Numbered from the stretch's first letter, positions 1 to 9,672 are shown. The stretch is DNA of 64,000 bases from Nitrospira sp. (GCA_022226955.1 CP092079.1:3221546-3285545), one strand, 5' to 3'. Numbers and translations: made by a program. Notes: generated by a model from the letters alone, not told the origin.

Positions 1-61
1 CCGCCACCGCGGCCACCGTTCCCGCAGAGACTTTCAAAAACTGTCTGCGTGACAAAAACAT
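1..61 (-). CDS. Tat-exported protein, N-terminal fragment
   Basis: Only the first 20 codons lie in the window; the gene runs off the left edge. The translation starts MFLSRRQFLKVSAGTVAAVA, a textbook twin-arginine signal (S-R-R-Q-F-L-K) followed by a small hydrophobic stretch. A strong Shine-Dalgarno AGGAGG (70-75 on the complement) lies 8 bases before the ATG. Signals of this form are typical of molybdopterin oxidoreductases such as formate dehydrogenase alpha subunits, but other Tat substrates share the pattern, so the product is an inference. The long empty region upstream suggests this is the first gene of its operon. Confidence 0.65.
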   Translation of the reverse strand, partial: MFLSRRQFLKVSAGTVAAVA

Positions 62-614
62 TGTGCACACCTCCTAAGTTGAGGGCTCACCGAGCCCACG
101 GACCGCCTTCCTCTCTACAACCGACCCCACCACCCCCCTTCCTCCTTCGATCTGTCAGAAAACCTCCAAAGATCACAGCAAGACGAAGCTCGTGATTCTT
201 GATCTTGCTAGTTATTTGGCAAATGCTTTTTGACATAGCAGGTCTCCACTATCGCAATATCCAAACCATTTGGACCGTCTATGTCAGCGTCTGACTAACA
301 TTCATAAGGCACTGATATGTTTATTTAAATTTACTCACTTTCGTGCTTCTGACGAATTCAGCACGTTTCAGCTTATGAGTAGTTTCTGTACCAATGGCTC
401 TAGCGTGTGAGTGCTTACATCAATATTTTTCTCACAAAAACAATTTGTTACAAAAATTAATCCGAGAAGATGAATGGTGATACCAATTAGTAACGTTACC
501 CCTCGTATGACATGATGAATAAACTCAGGACCTGCATAGAATTCGTAGATTGAGCTTCTTGACAGTGTCAGTCTGTCTCAGTAGAATCCCACCTCTTCGT
601 GAGTCTTCTTGAGA
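62..614. other. AT-rich intergenic region
   Basis: About 550 bases without a convincing gene, between the divergent Tat-signal gene and tRNA-Gly. It is visibly AT-richer than the flanking genes. It holds a perfect 6-bp hairpin GGGCTC-ACC-GAGCCC (83-97) in the leader of the minus-strand gene, a 10-bp palindrome GTAACGTTAC (490-499) that could be an operator, and the tRNA promoter at its right end. I see no coding potential. Confidence 0.5.
559..587 (+). promoter_or_regulatory. sigma70-type promoter of tRNA-Gly
   Basis: TTGACA (559-564), a 17-base spacer, then TAGAAT (582-587). This is a near-perfect housekeeping promoter whose predicted start is about 20 bases before the tRNA. Confidence 0.75.
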
Positions 615-689
615 GCGGGAATAGCTCAGTGGTAGAGCATCGCCTTGCCAAGGCGAGGGTCGAGGGTTCAAATCCCTTTTCCCGCTCCA
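615..689 (+). tRNA. tRNA-Gly (anticodon GCC)
   Basis: A full cloverleaf can be drawn: acceptor GCGGGAA pairs with TTCCCGC, the D arm starts TAGCTCAGTGGTAGAGCA, the anticodon stem-loop is CGCCT-TGCCA-AGGCG with anticodon GCC, and the T arm contains GGGTTCAAATCCC. The CCA end is encoded. It stands alone, with its own promoter upstream. Confidence 0.97.
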
Positions 690-780
690 TATAGTTCTGA
701 TAGTTTAGTTCTGAAGGTTCGTTGCCCTCCCTATCGAATTCGACTCTTTTCCCCAAATACGTATTTCGTTGATAAGACCG

Positions 781-1740
781 ATGGATATTGAGGTCTTTTT
801 CGAAGATATCCTCCGAGCAAGAGAAACGCTCCGCAATATTTCCCTTATCACCCCGGTCAAGACCAATGTAGAACTTGATACTCTAGCGGCCGCCACTGTC
901 TTTCTGAAATGCGAGACCGCTCAACGGACAGGATCTTTCAAGTTTCGCGGAGCCTACGTTGCAGCCGCGCAAGTGAAAACGAGGGCCGTTAGCCAAACCA
1001 TCGCTACCATTTCATCTGGAAATCATGGCCAAGGACTCGCCTTGGCCGCAAAATTACTCGGCCTTTCAGCACACGTAGTCGTGCCGAAACCGTATGTGCC
1101 GCAGAAGCAGCATGCGATTGTTCAGCATGACGCCCAGGTGACCATCGCGGATGATCGCGCGATGGCCGACCACGCCCTTCAGGAAATCCTCAAACGCGAG
1201 AATGCCTGGCCTATCCATGCATTCAATGATCCTCAAGTGATCGCCGGCCAGGGAACCATCATGCTGGAGCTGCTCCAACAGGTCAGCAATCTAGATGCGG
1301 TCTTGGCGCCGGTCGGGGGAGGGGGCTTATTATCGGGCCTGTGCGTAGCAGCTCACCGTCTCAATCCACGCTTATTGCTCTATGCCTGTGAGCCTCTTGG
1401 AGCCGCGGATGCTCTTGAATCGATTCGTCATAACAAAATCGCGCCGATGACAAATCCTCAGACTGTAGCGGATGGACTTCGAACCAGTCTCGGCAGCAGA
1501 ACACTTCCTATTTTGCGGCGTCATCTCACGAATGTATTTCTGGTTTCGGAGGAAGAGATTCTAACCGCGATGCGATTCTCACAGGAAACACTCACGCTGA
1601 AGATAGAACCCTCTAGCGCTGTAGCTCTAGCTCCGCTGCTTCGACGGGAGACCGCACTCATCGGCCGACGAGTTGGGGTAGTCCTGACCGGAGGGAATGT
1701 AGACATGGATTCGTTCTGGCACTCGATCGCTCGTGCGTGA
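781..1740 (+). CDS. serine/threonine dehydratase-like PLP enzyme
   Basis: A 319-residue fold-type II PLP enzyme of the threonine dehydratase / serine racemase / hydroxyaspartate ammonia-lyase group. The Schiff-base lysine sits in SFKFRGA (about K54), the substrate loop is SSGNHGQG (78-85), and the phosphate-binding glycine loop is PVGGGGLLSG. It lacks the C-terminal ACT regulatory domain of biosynthetic IlvA, so a catabolic dehydratase or racemase is more likely; the exact substrate cannot be read. I use the ATG at 781; a TTG at 769 would add four residues. No strong ribosome site is visible. It converges with the transglutaminase gene. Confidence 0.85.
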   Translation: MDIEVFFEDILRARETLRNISLITPVKTNVELDTLAAATVFLKCETAQRTGSFKFRGAYVAAAQVKTRAVSQTIATISSGNHGQGLALAAKLLGLSAHVVVPKPYVPQKQHAIVQHDAQVTIADDRAMADHALQEILKRENAWPIHAFNDPQVIAGQGTIMLELLQQVSNLDAVLAPVGGGGLLSGLCVAAHRLNPRLLLYACEPLGAADALESIRHNKIAPMTNPQTVADGLRTSLGSRTLPILRRHLTNVFLVSEEEILTAMRFSQETLTLKIEPSSAVALAPLLRRETALIGRRVGVVLTGGNVDMDSFWHSIARA

Positions 1741-1772
1741 CACGACGCGAAAGGCCTGTTGAATTGCCACGC

Positions 1773-3968
1773 CTATGAATGTACCGGAGGATCGAGCAAC
1801 GCGAGCTGCTTCAAGCTGCGATAGGCTAACTCGATTTCCTGCTGAGTGAGAATGACTTTCCCGAAGCGGCCCCGGCAGTAGAGCTCCGTGATTGTCCCCA
1901 CCGATTCACCTGCAACCGCCCACTGCTGCCGCACGAGTCGCAGAAACTCTTGCGGAGTGGCGTTCTGAGGCTTTGAAATTCCATGGCGCGCGATCTGTTT
2001 GAGGACGCCACGGTAAATCTGTCCGATGACGACATGCTCACGAGCAATAGGGTCTGCATGCCTCCAACGGTTCCATGGTTTTCGTTGCACGAGCCATATC
2101 GCCAAACCAAGCCCGAGCACGATGCAGCTCAGAAAACCAATCGTGAGACGCACGTTTCCCTCGGCAACACGACTGAGAAGCTTGCCTGCAAAATCACCCG
2201 CAGGTGCCACTAGGGAAGACAAAGAACTCCAGGCCCGATCGCGAACCACCGTCGTCCCTTCTTTGAGCCCACGCATAACCGCTAACTGATCGGCCGCGTT
2301 GTACTGGACAAAGAAGCGGTTCCAGCGCAGGCGAAGGGTATCGATCACCCGGCTCGCGGCAAACCACTGTGAATCTCCGACTGCTTCGCTGACGGCCGGA
2401 GTGGGATCCATCGTCACCCAGCCGGAACTGGGCAGATGCACTTCCACCCACGCATGGGCGTCCCGTTGCCGCACAAGATAGTAGTTGCCATATTCATTCC
2501 ACTCCGTCGCAAGAAAACCCGTAACCAACCGGGCAGGAACTCCCACGTTGCGGAGCAACACAACCATGGCCGTCGCATAATGTTCGCAATATCCCGTTTT
2601 CCGCTCAAACAGAAACTCTTCGAGCGGGCGCGCTTGCAGGCCGGGGGAAATATCGAGACTGTATCGATAATGTCTGGAGAGGTACGTTTCAATCGCCTGG
2701 GCTTTCTCATAGGCACTCGTTTTCGTTCCCACGATCTCACGCGCGAGCGCCCCAACACGCTCGGACGACTCCGGGAGCTGTAAGAAATGCTGCCCAAAAA
2801 CCTCGGTGTATACCGCCGGCTGAAATTGAAGATCAGCCGCAGCCACCGGGGTGGTTCGAGAATGCACGGTGTATTCGAGACGCGTTGCGGATGGGAATGG
2901 GAGATAGATGGCGCCGGTCGGATCGGACTGAATCGCCAAAAATTGTCCACTGATCGACTCAGGATGAGGAGCCGCAAAGAGTACGGCCGTATCGAGCGCT
3001 TCAAGCAAAATCGTTTGGCGAATGACCTGGCCTAGCGGGCGAGGCGAACGCGAAGAAGCATGCCGAACCGTAAACGTCCCAACCGGCGATTCGGCCAACG
3101 CCCGACGATGCGACAGTCGAGTCGTCCAGGACTTGCCGTCATATCGGTCATACGCCATCCCTCGCAAATAAAACCGGTCCATCTGCAGCCCGGTCCGGTC
3201 CGGAAGTTCCACGCGCATCACAATACCCGGATCGCGCTTAATGGGACCAATCATGCCAAGATTGACAGTTTCGGAAAACCCCGAGGTGCGAATCCCTTCT
3301 CCGGACCCTTTTTGCCCAAACCCTGCACTGACACGAGGAATGGTAAAGAAGATCAAAACCGTGAGACATAACGCACCGCCGGCAAGGCTGTTCGCCAACC
3401 AGAATAACTCCGGCGTGATCTGCTCCCGTCCTCGAAATATAAGCGCCGGCTCATTGGGAAGACTCGGAGTGCCATCCTTCCCATCGGATTCTTTGGTGAG
3501 CTGGTACAGCAAAAGCGTCCATACTCCCATCAGCAGATAGGCAAGAAACACTGGCACGTACCAGAGATCCGTAGTCGACGCGGCGGATCCGAGAATCGCC
3601 ATCAAACTGATTGCGTAGAGGTGAAGATAATCCCGTCGCTGATCCAGGTTGAACAGCTTGATGACCATTAGGATCAGGAGAAAATGCACACCGGCCTGCA
3701 GAAGATCTGCGGAAACCCATAATAAGTCGGCCCAGAACCCGGCGAATGCGATCACGGTCAGAATATTCCAAGCCGTGGTCGATAACCGGATTCTATCCAG
3801 CACGCGACGAAGTCGATCTGCGCCAAGAATTCGCAGAAGACTCACGATCAAGGCGCTCCCGGTAAACAGCACCAGCCATTCCGGCAAATTCGTTCCAAGC
3901 GAAAGCCCGATAAACGAAGCAGCAGCCAGCAGCACGGAGGACAGCCGTAATGCTTGATTAAACGGCAT
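1773..3968 (-). CDS. TgpA-type transmembrane transglutaminase
   Basis: A 731-residue membrane protein of the DUF3488/transglutaminase-like family (TgpA of Pseudomonas is the named relative). The N-terminal ~200 residues contain several hydrophobic segments, followed by a large extracytoplasmic domain with the transglutaminase core: C461 in GYCEHYATA, H505 in DAHAW and D521 in MDPTP form the expected triad. One more membrane segment lies near residue 610 before a cytoplasmic tail. The gene overlaps the upstream DUF58 gene by 11 bases, so the two are probably translationally coupled. Together with MoxR and DUF58 it forms the widespread MoxR-DUF58-TgpA unit; its physiological substrate is unknown. 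Confidence 0.9.
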   Translation of the reverse strand: MPFNQALRLSSVLLAAASFIGLSLGTNLPEWLVLFTGSALIVSLLRILGADRLRRVLDRIRLSTTAWNILTVIAFAGFWADLLWVSADLLQAGVHFLLILMVIKLFNLDQRRDYLHLYAISLMAILGSAASTTDLWYVPVFLAYLLMGVWTLLLYQLTKESDGKDGTPSLPNEPALIFRGREQITPELFWLANSLAGGALCLTVLIFFTIPRVSAGFGQKGSGEGIRTSGFSETVNLGMIGPIKRDPGIVMRVELPDRTGLQMDRFYLRGMAYDRYDGKSWTTRLSHRRALAESPVGTFTVRHASSRSPRPLGQVIRQTILLEALDTAVLFAAPHPESISGQFLAIQSDPTGAIYLPFPSATRLEYTVHSRTTPVAAADLQFQPAVYTEVFGQHFLQLPESSERVGALAREIVGTKTSAYEKAQAIETYLSRHYRYSLDISPGLQARPLEEFLFERKTGYCEHYATAMVVLLRNVGVPARLVTGFLATEWNEYGNYYLVRQRDAHAWVEVHLPSSGWVTMDPTPAVSEAVGDSQWFAASRVIDTLRLRWNRFFVQYNAADQLAVMRGLKEGTTVVRDRAWSSLSSLVAPAGDFAGKLLSRVAEGNVRLTIGFLSCIVLGLGLAIWLVQRKPWNRWRHADPIAREHVVIGQIYRGVLKQIARHGISKPQNATPQEFLRLVRQQWAVAGESVGTITELYCRGRFGKVILTQQEIELAYRSLKQLALLDPPVHS

Positions 3969-5076
3969 GGAGCCTGCCTTGAAGCATCGATTCTGTCACA
4001 AGACCATCGGGGCGCACGCCACGGAAAAGCTTCCTTGGCTCTCCCCAGGGCACGATTAGAATGGTGGATCCTTCTTCAGAATCATACGAAACATCGTCGA
4101 GGAATAACTGAGGCTCGGGTCCATCGGGATTCCGTCGTTCGCAGAGCGCCAAGGATTCCATGAGCTGTAAGAAATGAGCCTCGTTCTGGCCAAACGGAGA
4201 GGACATTCCTCCGACAACCAGCCGAACCTGATAGCCCCTTGCTCCGAGGTCCTGCGCTAGCGACGCAGTGAGAGAGACCGCTTCTTCAAATAGCTGCTCA
4301 TGGCTGAGGGGGGCGAGAAGTGAGAGCAGAAGCGTAACACGTCGCTGATCCTCCGCCTCCATTTCACGAACCATGAGCTTGGAAGTTCGGGCCGTAGAGA
4401 GCCAATGAATCGTGCGGGAATCGTCGCCGGCCTGATATTGACGCAGATTGTAGAGATCGCTTCCGTGCCCTTTGCGCGGCAGACTGAAATCCTGGCCAAA
4501 CAAGGCCGCCCCCTGAAACAATGCGCTCTCGACCGGCTTGATGACCGGAGCCACCACCACCGATCCATTGAGAAGGTAATAGGCCTTCTTATGGAAGAGG
4601 CCGAATGGAAACGACGTCCCGACACGCACTCCGTCGAAAAGCAACCGCCCGCGCCTGGTCGCAATCAGAGGATAGGACAAGATCTGGCTGGCTCCAGACA
4701 TCAATTGCCACACAGTGAGGCCTCGATCAATATCCTGTTCGCCCGCCACGTCCCAGAGATGCAAAGAAAAACTCGGAAGACGGGATTTGCGATTGGCCAC
4801 GACGACCGTTGCGGTCACCGGTTCACCAACATACACAAGATCGGGAAGATGACGGTGAAATGCCAACCGACGAAGGCATAGCTCTGCCATGATGCCGGAC
4901 ATCAAGATGATGCTCAGCATCATGGCTAGGAGCAGGTAGAACAGATTATTGCCCGTATTGATCGCGGCGACCGCCACCGCGAGCGTGAAGAAGAGAAACC
5001 GCGCGCCTTCCGTCGTCACCCGGGTCGAGCGATGCCGAAGAAAATGCCTGAACAAACGACGCGCGCGGGTGAGCAT
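3958..5076 (-). CDS. DUF58 domain protein
   Basis: A 372-residue protein with two adjacent hydrophobic segments near the N-terminus (about residues 25-70) and a soluble DUF58 region. The family signature RQYQAGDDSRTIHW followed by AR is present. I start at the ATG at 5076 (MLTRARRLF), since the longer reading frame would run into the end of the MoxR gene. DUF58 proteins are routinely encoded between a MoxR AAA ATPase and a transglutaminase, as here, and are thought to contain a vWA-like fold acting with the ATPase. The 3' end overlaps the transglutaminase gene. Confidence 0.9.
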   Translation of the reverse strand: MLTRARRLFRHFLRHRSTRVTTEGARFLFFTLAVAVAAINTGNNLFYLLLAMMLSIILMSGIMAELCLRRLAFHRHLPDLVYVGEPVTATVVVANRKSRLPSFSLHLWDVAGEQDIDRGLTVWQLMSGASQILSYPLIATRRGRLLFDGVRVGTSFPFGLFHKKAYYLLNGSVVVAPVIKPVESALFQGAALFGQDFSLPRKGHGSDLYNLRQYQAGDDSRTIHWLSTARTSKLMVREMEAEDQRRVTLLLSLLAPLSHEQLFEEAVSLTASLAQDLGARGYQVRLVVGGMSSPFGQNEAHFLQLMESLALCERRNPDGPEPQLFLDDVSYDSEEGSTILIVPWGEPRKLFRGVRPDGLVTESMLQGRLHAV

Positions 5077-5113
5077 ATCGACAGTATCTCGATGGAAAAG
5101 AATGCACGCCCTG

Positions 5114-6055
5114 CTAGACAGGGACGGGAACGGACTCGACCAGGTCCTGAATAATCTGCTCCGACTGTTCAAAGCTGCGATGACGCGCGCCCTGCGACCG
5201 GCTCACCATAATGCGATGTGACAGCACCGCAGGAGCCAGCTCTTTGATGTCGTCCGGCAAGCAGTAGGCCCGTCCCCGCACGAAGGCCAGCGCTTTGGCC
5301 GCTCGACAGAGCGCGAGTGCGCCGCGCGTACTGACTCCCAGCGATAACAAGTCCGACTGCCGGGTAGCCAGCACGATAGCCAGCAAATACTCCATCAGGC
5401 TCTCTTCCATCAGCACATCGTCGACCTGCTGTTGCAACGTGAGCACATCTTGCGCCGTAGCAACCGGCTGGAGCGCCTCTGCGGGATGAAGGGATTGCGG
5501 CCGCTCCAGCACCTTGCGCTCTTCTTCAGGCGACGGATATCCGATTTGCACCCGCATCAAGAACCGGTCAAGCTGGGATTCGGGCAAGGGAAATGTGCCG
5601 TGATACTCAGCGGGATTTTGGGTGGCAATGACCATGAACGGTTGATGAAGAGGACAGGTCTGGTTATCGACCGAGATCTGGGCTTCACTCATCGCCTCCA
5701 GCAAACTGCTTTGCGTCTTGGGCGTCGTTCGATTGATCTCGTCGGCCAGCACAATATTCGCGAAGATCGGCCCAGGCACAAATTCAAACCCCTGCTTTTG
5801 CCGATTGAAGATGGATACCCCGACGATGTCGGACGGCAGAAGATCGCTAGTAAATTGAATGCGCTTGAACGAACAGTCCAACGAACGAGCTAGACTATGC
5901 GCCAGGGTCGTCTTCCCGACCCCTGGCACATCCTCGAGCAACAAATGTCCGCGAGCCAAGAGCGCCACGACGGTCAGCTCAATGACTTTGGATTTGCCCT
6001 TAATCACACGGGCGATGTTCTCCTGAATGGAGGAAACCAGTTGAGTGGATTTCAT
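5114..6055 (-). CDS. MoxR-family AAA+ ATPase
   Basis: A 313-residue AAA ATPase. Walker A is GVGKTT (45-50), Walker B reads VLADEINRT, and the sensor region contains VIATQNPAEYHGTFPLPESQLDRF, the hallmark of the MoxR family. The C-terminal lid domain carries the usual SLGVSTRGALALCRAAKALA helix. MoxR proteins act as chaperone-like ATPases that activate partner proteins, commonly the vWA/DUF58 proteins encoded next to them. The DUF58 start lies 37 bases downstream, so this is likely the first gene of the MoxR-DUF58-TgpA transcript. Confidence 0.93.
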   Translation of the reverse strand: MKSTQLVSSIQENIARVIKGKSKVIELTVVALLARGHLLLEDVPGVGKTTLAHSLARSLDCSFKRIQFTSDLLPSDIVGVSIFNRQKQGFEFVPGPIFANIVLADEINRTTPKTQSSLLEAMSEAQISVDNQTCPLHQPFMVIATQNPAEYHGTFPLPESQLDRFLMRVQIGYPSPEEERKVLERPQSLHPAEALQPVATAQDVLTLQQQVDDVLMEESLMEYLLAIVLATRQSDLLSLGVSTRGALALCRAAKALAFVRGRAYCLPDDIKELAPAVLSHRIMVSRSQGARHRSFEQSEQIIQDLVESVPVPV

Positions 6056-6189
6056 GGGGTTGAGTGGCCGTTCCTATTGAAATGAAAATGCTGGCAAGAC
6101 CAGTCGAAAGTCTAACAAAGGGTCTGCAGACGGTCAATTTTTCATCGGTATCTTGCGGAAGGGCAGCCAGCACGCCCTCGGGAAAGTGG

Positions 6190-7509
6190 CTATGGCTGCC
6201 GATCTTCTGGGACGAGCGTGAGAAACCAAGGAGGGCTCTCTTCGCGCATGTGCATGAATTGACGGGCGGTACTACTGGCAGGAACCCCGGGAAACACGGC
6301 CCCTCGCCGAATCCACACATCCCGAAATCCAACAGCAGGCTGCGCCACTCCGGGCGCTTCTTTTTCAGAAAGACGCGAGCGCAGCGTGCCGAGTTGAGCG
6401 AGTGAGACGCTTTCTCCCACGGTCAGTTGCATCAAGCGCTGGTAGATGTCACCGAATATGGCCGGAAGGTTCTCCGGATTGAACGGCTGGTTCTGGGGAC
6501 GGTAGCGGGTATCTTCCAGCAATTGTGCGAGTATCTCCCAGAACACTTGAGAATCCACCGCGCCCAGCACACCAACCAACCCACGGCGGGCCATGAGACT
6601 CAGGAGGGCAACTGGCCCGCGAATATCGAATTTCCATGAGGGAAAAATCAGGGATCGCTCCCCATGCTGCACTTCGAGCGCGGGCTCTCCTTCATAGCGC
6701 ACCCTGCGAAACGCCCCTTTACTCCGTCGAAGATCCTCCTGGATGACTGCATCAGAGAGCCGCGTCGGCTCATAAGCAAACGTCGGCGTCGCAGGAGCCC
6801 AGCACGTCACCAGCGTATACCGTGCCGCCAGATGGCCGGCCTCATCCAGCTCATGAAGATCGAACATGTCCTGATTACCGTAGAAACGAAAAGTCAGGCC
6901 CGGTCTCGCTTGCAATTGAGCAATCCGGTCTCGTCCAGGATGTAATGGCCCGCCCAGTTTCGAGCGAGGATCCAAACGATCCACTGCGTGCAGGACTAAT
7001 TCCTGTTGCTGCGCAAGAAGCATGGGAAGATAGCCATCGACGAGCTCACCGGCAAACGAAAGATCGCCAGCCCCCAAATCGAGAACTGTGGCAACGGGCG
7101 TTGCACGCAACAGATCGAACGGGTTGGACAGATCTTGAAGCGCGCGCGCCACCTCTTCGCTGGAAAGATCTGCGGCAGGCCATTTCGACGCTCGACCTTG
7201 AACGAGACCAGCATAGAGACACAACGAGCGAAATGCTTTGGATGGCGGGCAGCCCGTTAGAGTTTTCAGTGCGGCACCATCAAGGTCTTGGACACGGCGA
7301 GCCTGGCCTTGAACCAGCGCTTCCGTCAGTGCGGCCTTCACTTGAAAAGTCAGTGGAGCCGCCTGAAGCCGCTGAACCAATTGTTCCACTATCGACGGGA
7401 AGACCGCCGCCTCAAGAAGGCGCCTGGAATCCTCCCACTTCTGCTCGGATTCACCGGCCGCGCGACTCACGGCTCGGCGGAACGCTGCGAGGTCGTTGCT
7501 CTCGGACAT
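6190..7509 (-). CDS. methyltransferase-like protein, unknown role
   Basis: A 439-residue protein. Near residue 140 it has VLDLGAGDLSF, a good match to motif I (SAM-binding) of class I methyltransferases, followed by an acidic-strand region and VTCWAPATPTF. The first ~130 residues and the last ~150 match nothing I recognise. The ATG at 7509 is preferred over a TTG at 7524; neither has a clear ribosome site. It is upstream of moxR on the same strand with a 134-base gap, so it may or may not share the transcript. Methyltransferase activity is inferred from a single motif. Confidence 0.6.
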   Translation of the reverse strand: MSESNDLAAFRRAVSRAAGESEQKWEDSRRLLEAAVFPSIVEQLVQRLQAAPLTFQVKAALTEALVQGQARRVQDLDGAALKTLTGCPPSKAFRSLCLYAGLVQGRASKWPAADLSSEEVARALQDLSNPFDLLRATPVATVLDLGAGDLSFAGELVDGYLPMLLAQQQELVLHAVDRLDPRSKLGGPLHPGRDRIAQLQARPGLTFRFYGNQDMFDLHELDEAGHLAARYTLVTCWAPATPTFAYEPTRLSDAVIQEDLRRSKGAFRRVRYEGEPALEVQHGERSLIFPSWKFDIRGPVALLSLMARRGLVGVLGAVDSQVFWEILAQLLEDTRYRPQNQPFNPENLPAIFGDIYQRLMQLTVGESVSLAQLGTLRSRLSEKEAPGVAQPAVGFRDVWIRRGAVFPGVPASSTARQFMHMREESPPWFLTLVPEDRQP

Positions 7510-7636
7510 AATCAAAACCGACAATACATCTGAATAACAGGCTTCTCGAACTGGCTTAGGAAAAAAGAGAATAGTGGCGCCCTTCTTCTCCCGTCAAGAC
7601 AACAGGCTTGTCGTACCGAATTTGCTATGTTAGGAA

Positions 7637-8647
7637 ATGCGTATGCGCCCAGCGTTTGCCCACCGGTTTTCACTCTGCCGTATCCTCTCTCTTCTATTTT
7701 TGATTATCGGACCGATGCTTTTCACCGCCTGCGCCGGCAGTCGATCTACGATTCCTTCAGGACCCTCTGTTGCATCCTGGCAAGCAGGCCGCGTGATTGA
7801 CGTCAAAACGGGGCGAACCATCGATCTCCCGGCATTCCTGACAACACTCACCCATTTTGACATCGTCTACCTTGGAGAAGAGCACTACAATCAACACCAC
7901 ATCGATGCCGCATTAACCGTTTTACACACGATGCTGACGAACGGCCGCCAGCCAGTGCTCACAATGGAGATGTTTGGATGGGACGGGCAGCCCGCCTTGG
8001 ATCAATATCTCTCCGCGCCTGGTCAAGACCGACAAACGTTTCTCGATCAAAGCCGCTGGAAGCAGAACTGGGGAGGCGCCTTTGACAACTACGAGCCATT
8101 AGTAAATTTTTCCCGGGAGCACAGGATTGCGCTCCGTGCCATGAATCCGCCTAAACCGCTGATTCGCCAGGTCGTGAAAGCCGGCCTCGATGAAGCTCGA
8201 ACGGGACAGGATTGGGTCGAATGGGGAATGGATCGTGAAGACATTGTCGATGACCCAGCCTATCGTGCCAGAATTCTGGATCAGCTGAAACGCTGCCACG
8301 GAGGAGGGAGCGACGAGGATTATGCCAGGATGTACGAAGCCTCGATGGTGCGCGACGAAGGCATGGCCAAAACGGTGACGGCGGCTCTTCTCATCGCCCG
8401 CCAAAGGCCGCAGGACCATGCCATCATTCTCAGCTACACGGGCGGCGGACACATTCAATTTAACCTGCCGATCCCAAGGCGCGTCACTCGCCGCATCGAT
8501 GGGCCTATCTCACAAGCAACGGTGTACCTCACCTCCTTCGATCAATCGCGCATTCAGGATATTCAGGACCTCATACATGACGGCATCGCGGATTATGTAT
8601 GGCTCACTCCCATCGGCCAGCAGGGTGCGCCACAGCGTTGTCGATAA
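7637..8647 (+). CDS. ChaN-family lipoprotein
   Basis: A 336-residue predicted lipoprotein. The signal peptide ends in a lipobox with the cysteine in LFTACAGS. The mature part matches the ChaN / DUF399 family (iron- or haem-associated, in the TraB/Tiki-like fold): the motifs DIVYLGEEHYNQHHID, TMEMFGWDGQPALDQYL and the late YTGGGH are present. ChaN homologues bind haem, and an iron-uptake role has been proposed; the substrate here is not readable. Divergent from the methyltransferase-like gene, with 112 bases between them. A second ATG lies two codons downstream. Confidence 0.85.
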   Translation: MRMRPAFAHRFSLCRILSLLFLIIGPMLFTACAGSRSTIPSGPSVASWQAGRVIDVKTGRTIDLPAFLTTLTHFDIVYLGEEHYNQHHIDAALTVLHTMLTNGRQPVLTMEMFGWDGQPALDQYLSAPGQDRQTFLDQSRWKQNWGGAFDNYEPLVNFSREHRIALRAMNPPKPLIRQVVKAGLDEARTGQDWVEWGMDREDIVDDPAYRARILDQLKRCHGGGSDEDYARMYEASMVRDEGMAKTVTAALLIARQRPQDHAIILSYTGGGHIQFNLPIPRRVTRRIDGPISQATVYLTSFDQSRIQDIQDLIHDGIADYVWLTPIGQQGAPQRCR

Positions 8648-8751
8648 CATCCTCCCCGAAAAGCGTTTGCGAGACCGCGACAAGAACTGCCCCATTTGTT
8701 GACAGAGTGGGACCAGAGAGGCAGACTACGCCACAGCTACAAGCAAACTCC

Positions 8752-9672
8752 ATGGCAACCATACGAAACAAAATTCCCTGCAGCGCTGACCGGCTCGGTC
8801 TTCTGGACCCCCAGATGATCAAGGCAGTCGTTGAGGTCGCCGCCTTTCAGATCGGCCATCAATATTTATCCGAAAATCGGGTTCGCATTGTAGACGCAGA
8901 CGACGCGCAAATTTCTTCTGCGGTGATTGGGAATTCGGGGCTCTATGAACAAACCATCCGGTTAAAAGACGGACACCTCATTTCAAAGTGTTCCTGCACC
9001 CTTCCCGAAGAACCGATTTGCCGCCACTGCATCGCCGTCTTGCTCGAATACCACCGGTGGTCCCAGCCGAGACAGCCTCGAAAAACCAAAGATACTCCGC
9101 GCGATACTAAAGCAGCCGCGCAACCAGAACCTCTGAATAATGGAAACGGAACATCGACTATGGGCTCAAGTTCCTCCGCCGACGTCAAGCTCAGTGAAGT
9201 TATGGTGTTTGTGGAGTGGCTGCAACCTGCGATCAAAGCTATCGAGCATGCCCAGTCGGTGCCTCTGCCTCCTCAGATCGCTCCAGGAGAAGTCGCGAAC
9301 TGGATTCAGACGATCCGTACTCTGGAGGATCGCCGCCGAGATAGCGAAGAAGTTCAGTTGAAACTGGAATCCGACATGCGGGATCGAGAAGCCTATGTCG
9401 CCAGATTAAGTCAGCAGCTCCAGGCTTCTACCGCGGAAGCGAAGACGGCTCAGGCAACCGCGCAAGCCCTTCAGCAAGAAGTCGCAATCTACAAGGCCGC
9501 TTTAAGCAAAGTCGCTGAAGTTTCAGGAGAAATCAGCCGCTACGATAGTCAGCTCAAATCGATGGCTCAGGACTTTGTCAGTAAAGGAAATCATCTTGAT
9601 CGAATGGCCGGCTCCTGCAAGCAAGTCGCCGACGCCCTGAACTCCATCATTAAACAATCCGCTCCACGGTAA
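8752..9672 (+). CDS. SWIM zinc-finger coiled-coil protein
   Basis: A 306-residue protein. The N-terminal third holds a SWIM-type zinc-binding pattern C80-S-C82-(7)-C90-R-H92 preceded by a beta-rich region (YEQTIRLKDGHLISKC), the usual layout of SWIM domains in SNF2/MuDR contexts. No helicase is attached. A charged, Gln/Lys-rich linker (about 100-135) leads to a conserved-looking block and a long coiled coil (about 185-270). The function is unknown; DNA or protein binding is an inference from SWIM domains. The start was placed at the ATG at 8752, because the longer frame would begin inside chaN. The gene appears monocistronic. Confidence 0.7.
   Translation: MATIRNKIPCSADRLGLLDPQMIKAVVEVAAFQIGHQYLSENRVRIVDADDAQISSAVIGNSGLYEQTIRLKDGHLISKCSCTLPEEPICRHCIAVLLEYHRWSQPRQPRKTKDTPRDTKAAAQPEPLNNGNGTSTMGSSSSADVKLSEVMVFVEWLQPAIKAIEHAQSVPLPPQIAPGEVANWIQTIRTLEDRRRDSEEVQLKLESDMRDREAYVARLSQQLQASTAEAKTAQATAQALQQEVAIYKAALSKVAEVSGEISRYDSQLKSMAQDFVSKGNHLDRMAGSCKQVADALNSIIKQSAPR

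Noticed and set aside
228-262. TTGACA at 230-235 as a promoter
   Set aside because: The best -10 (CAATAT, 255-260) is 19 bases away and weak, and no gene follows within 350 bases.
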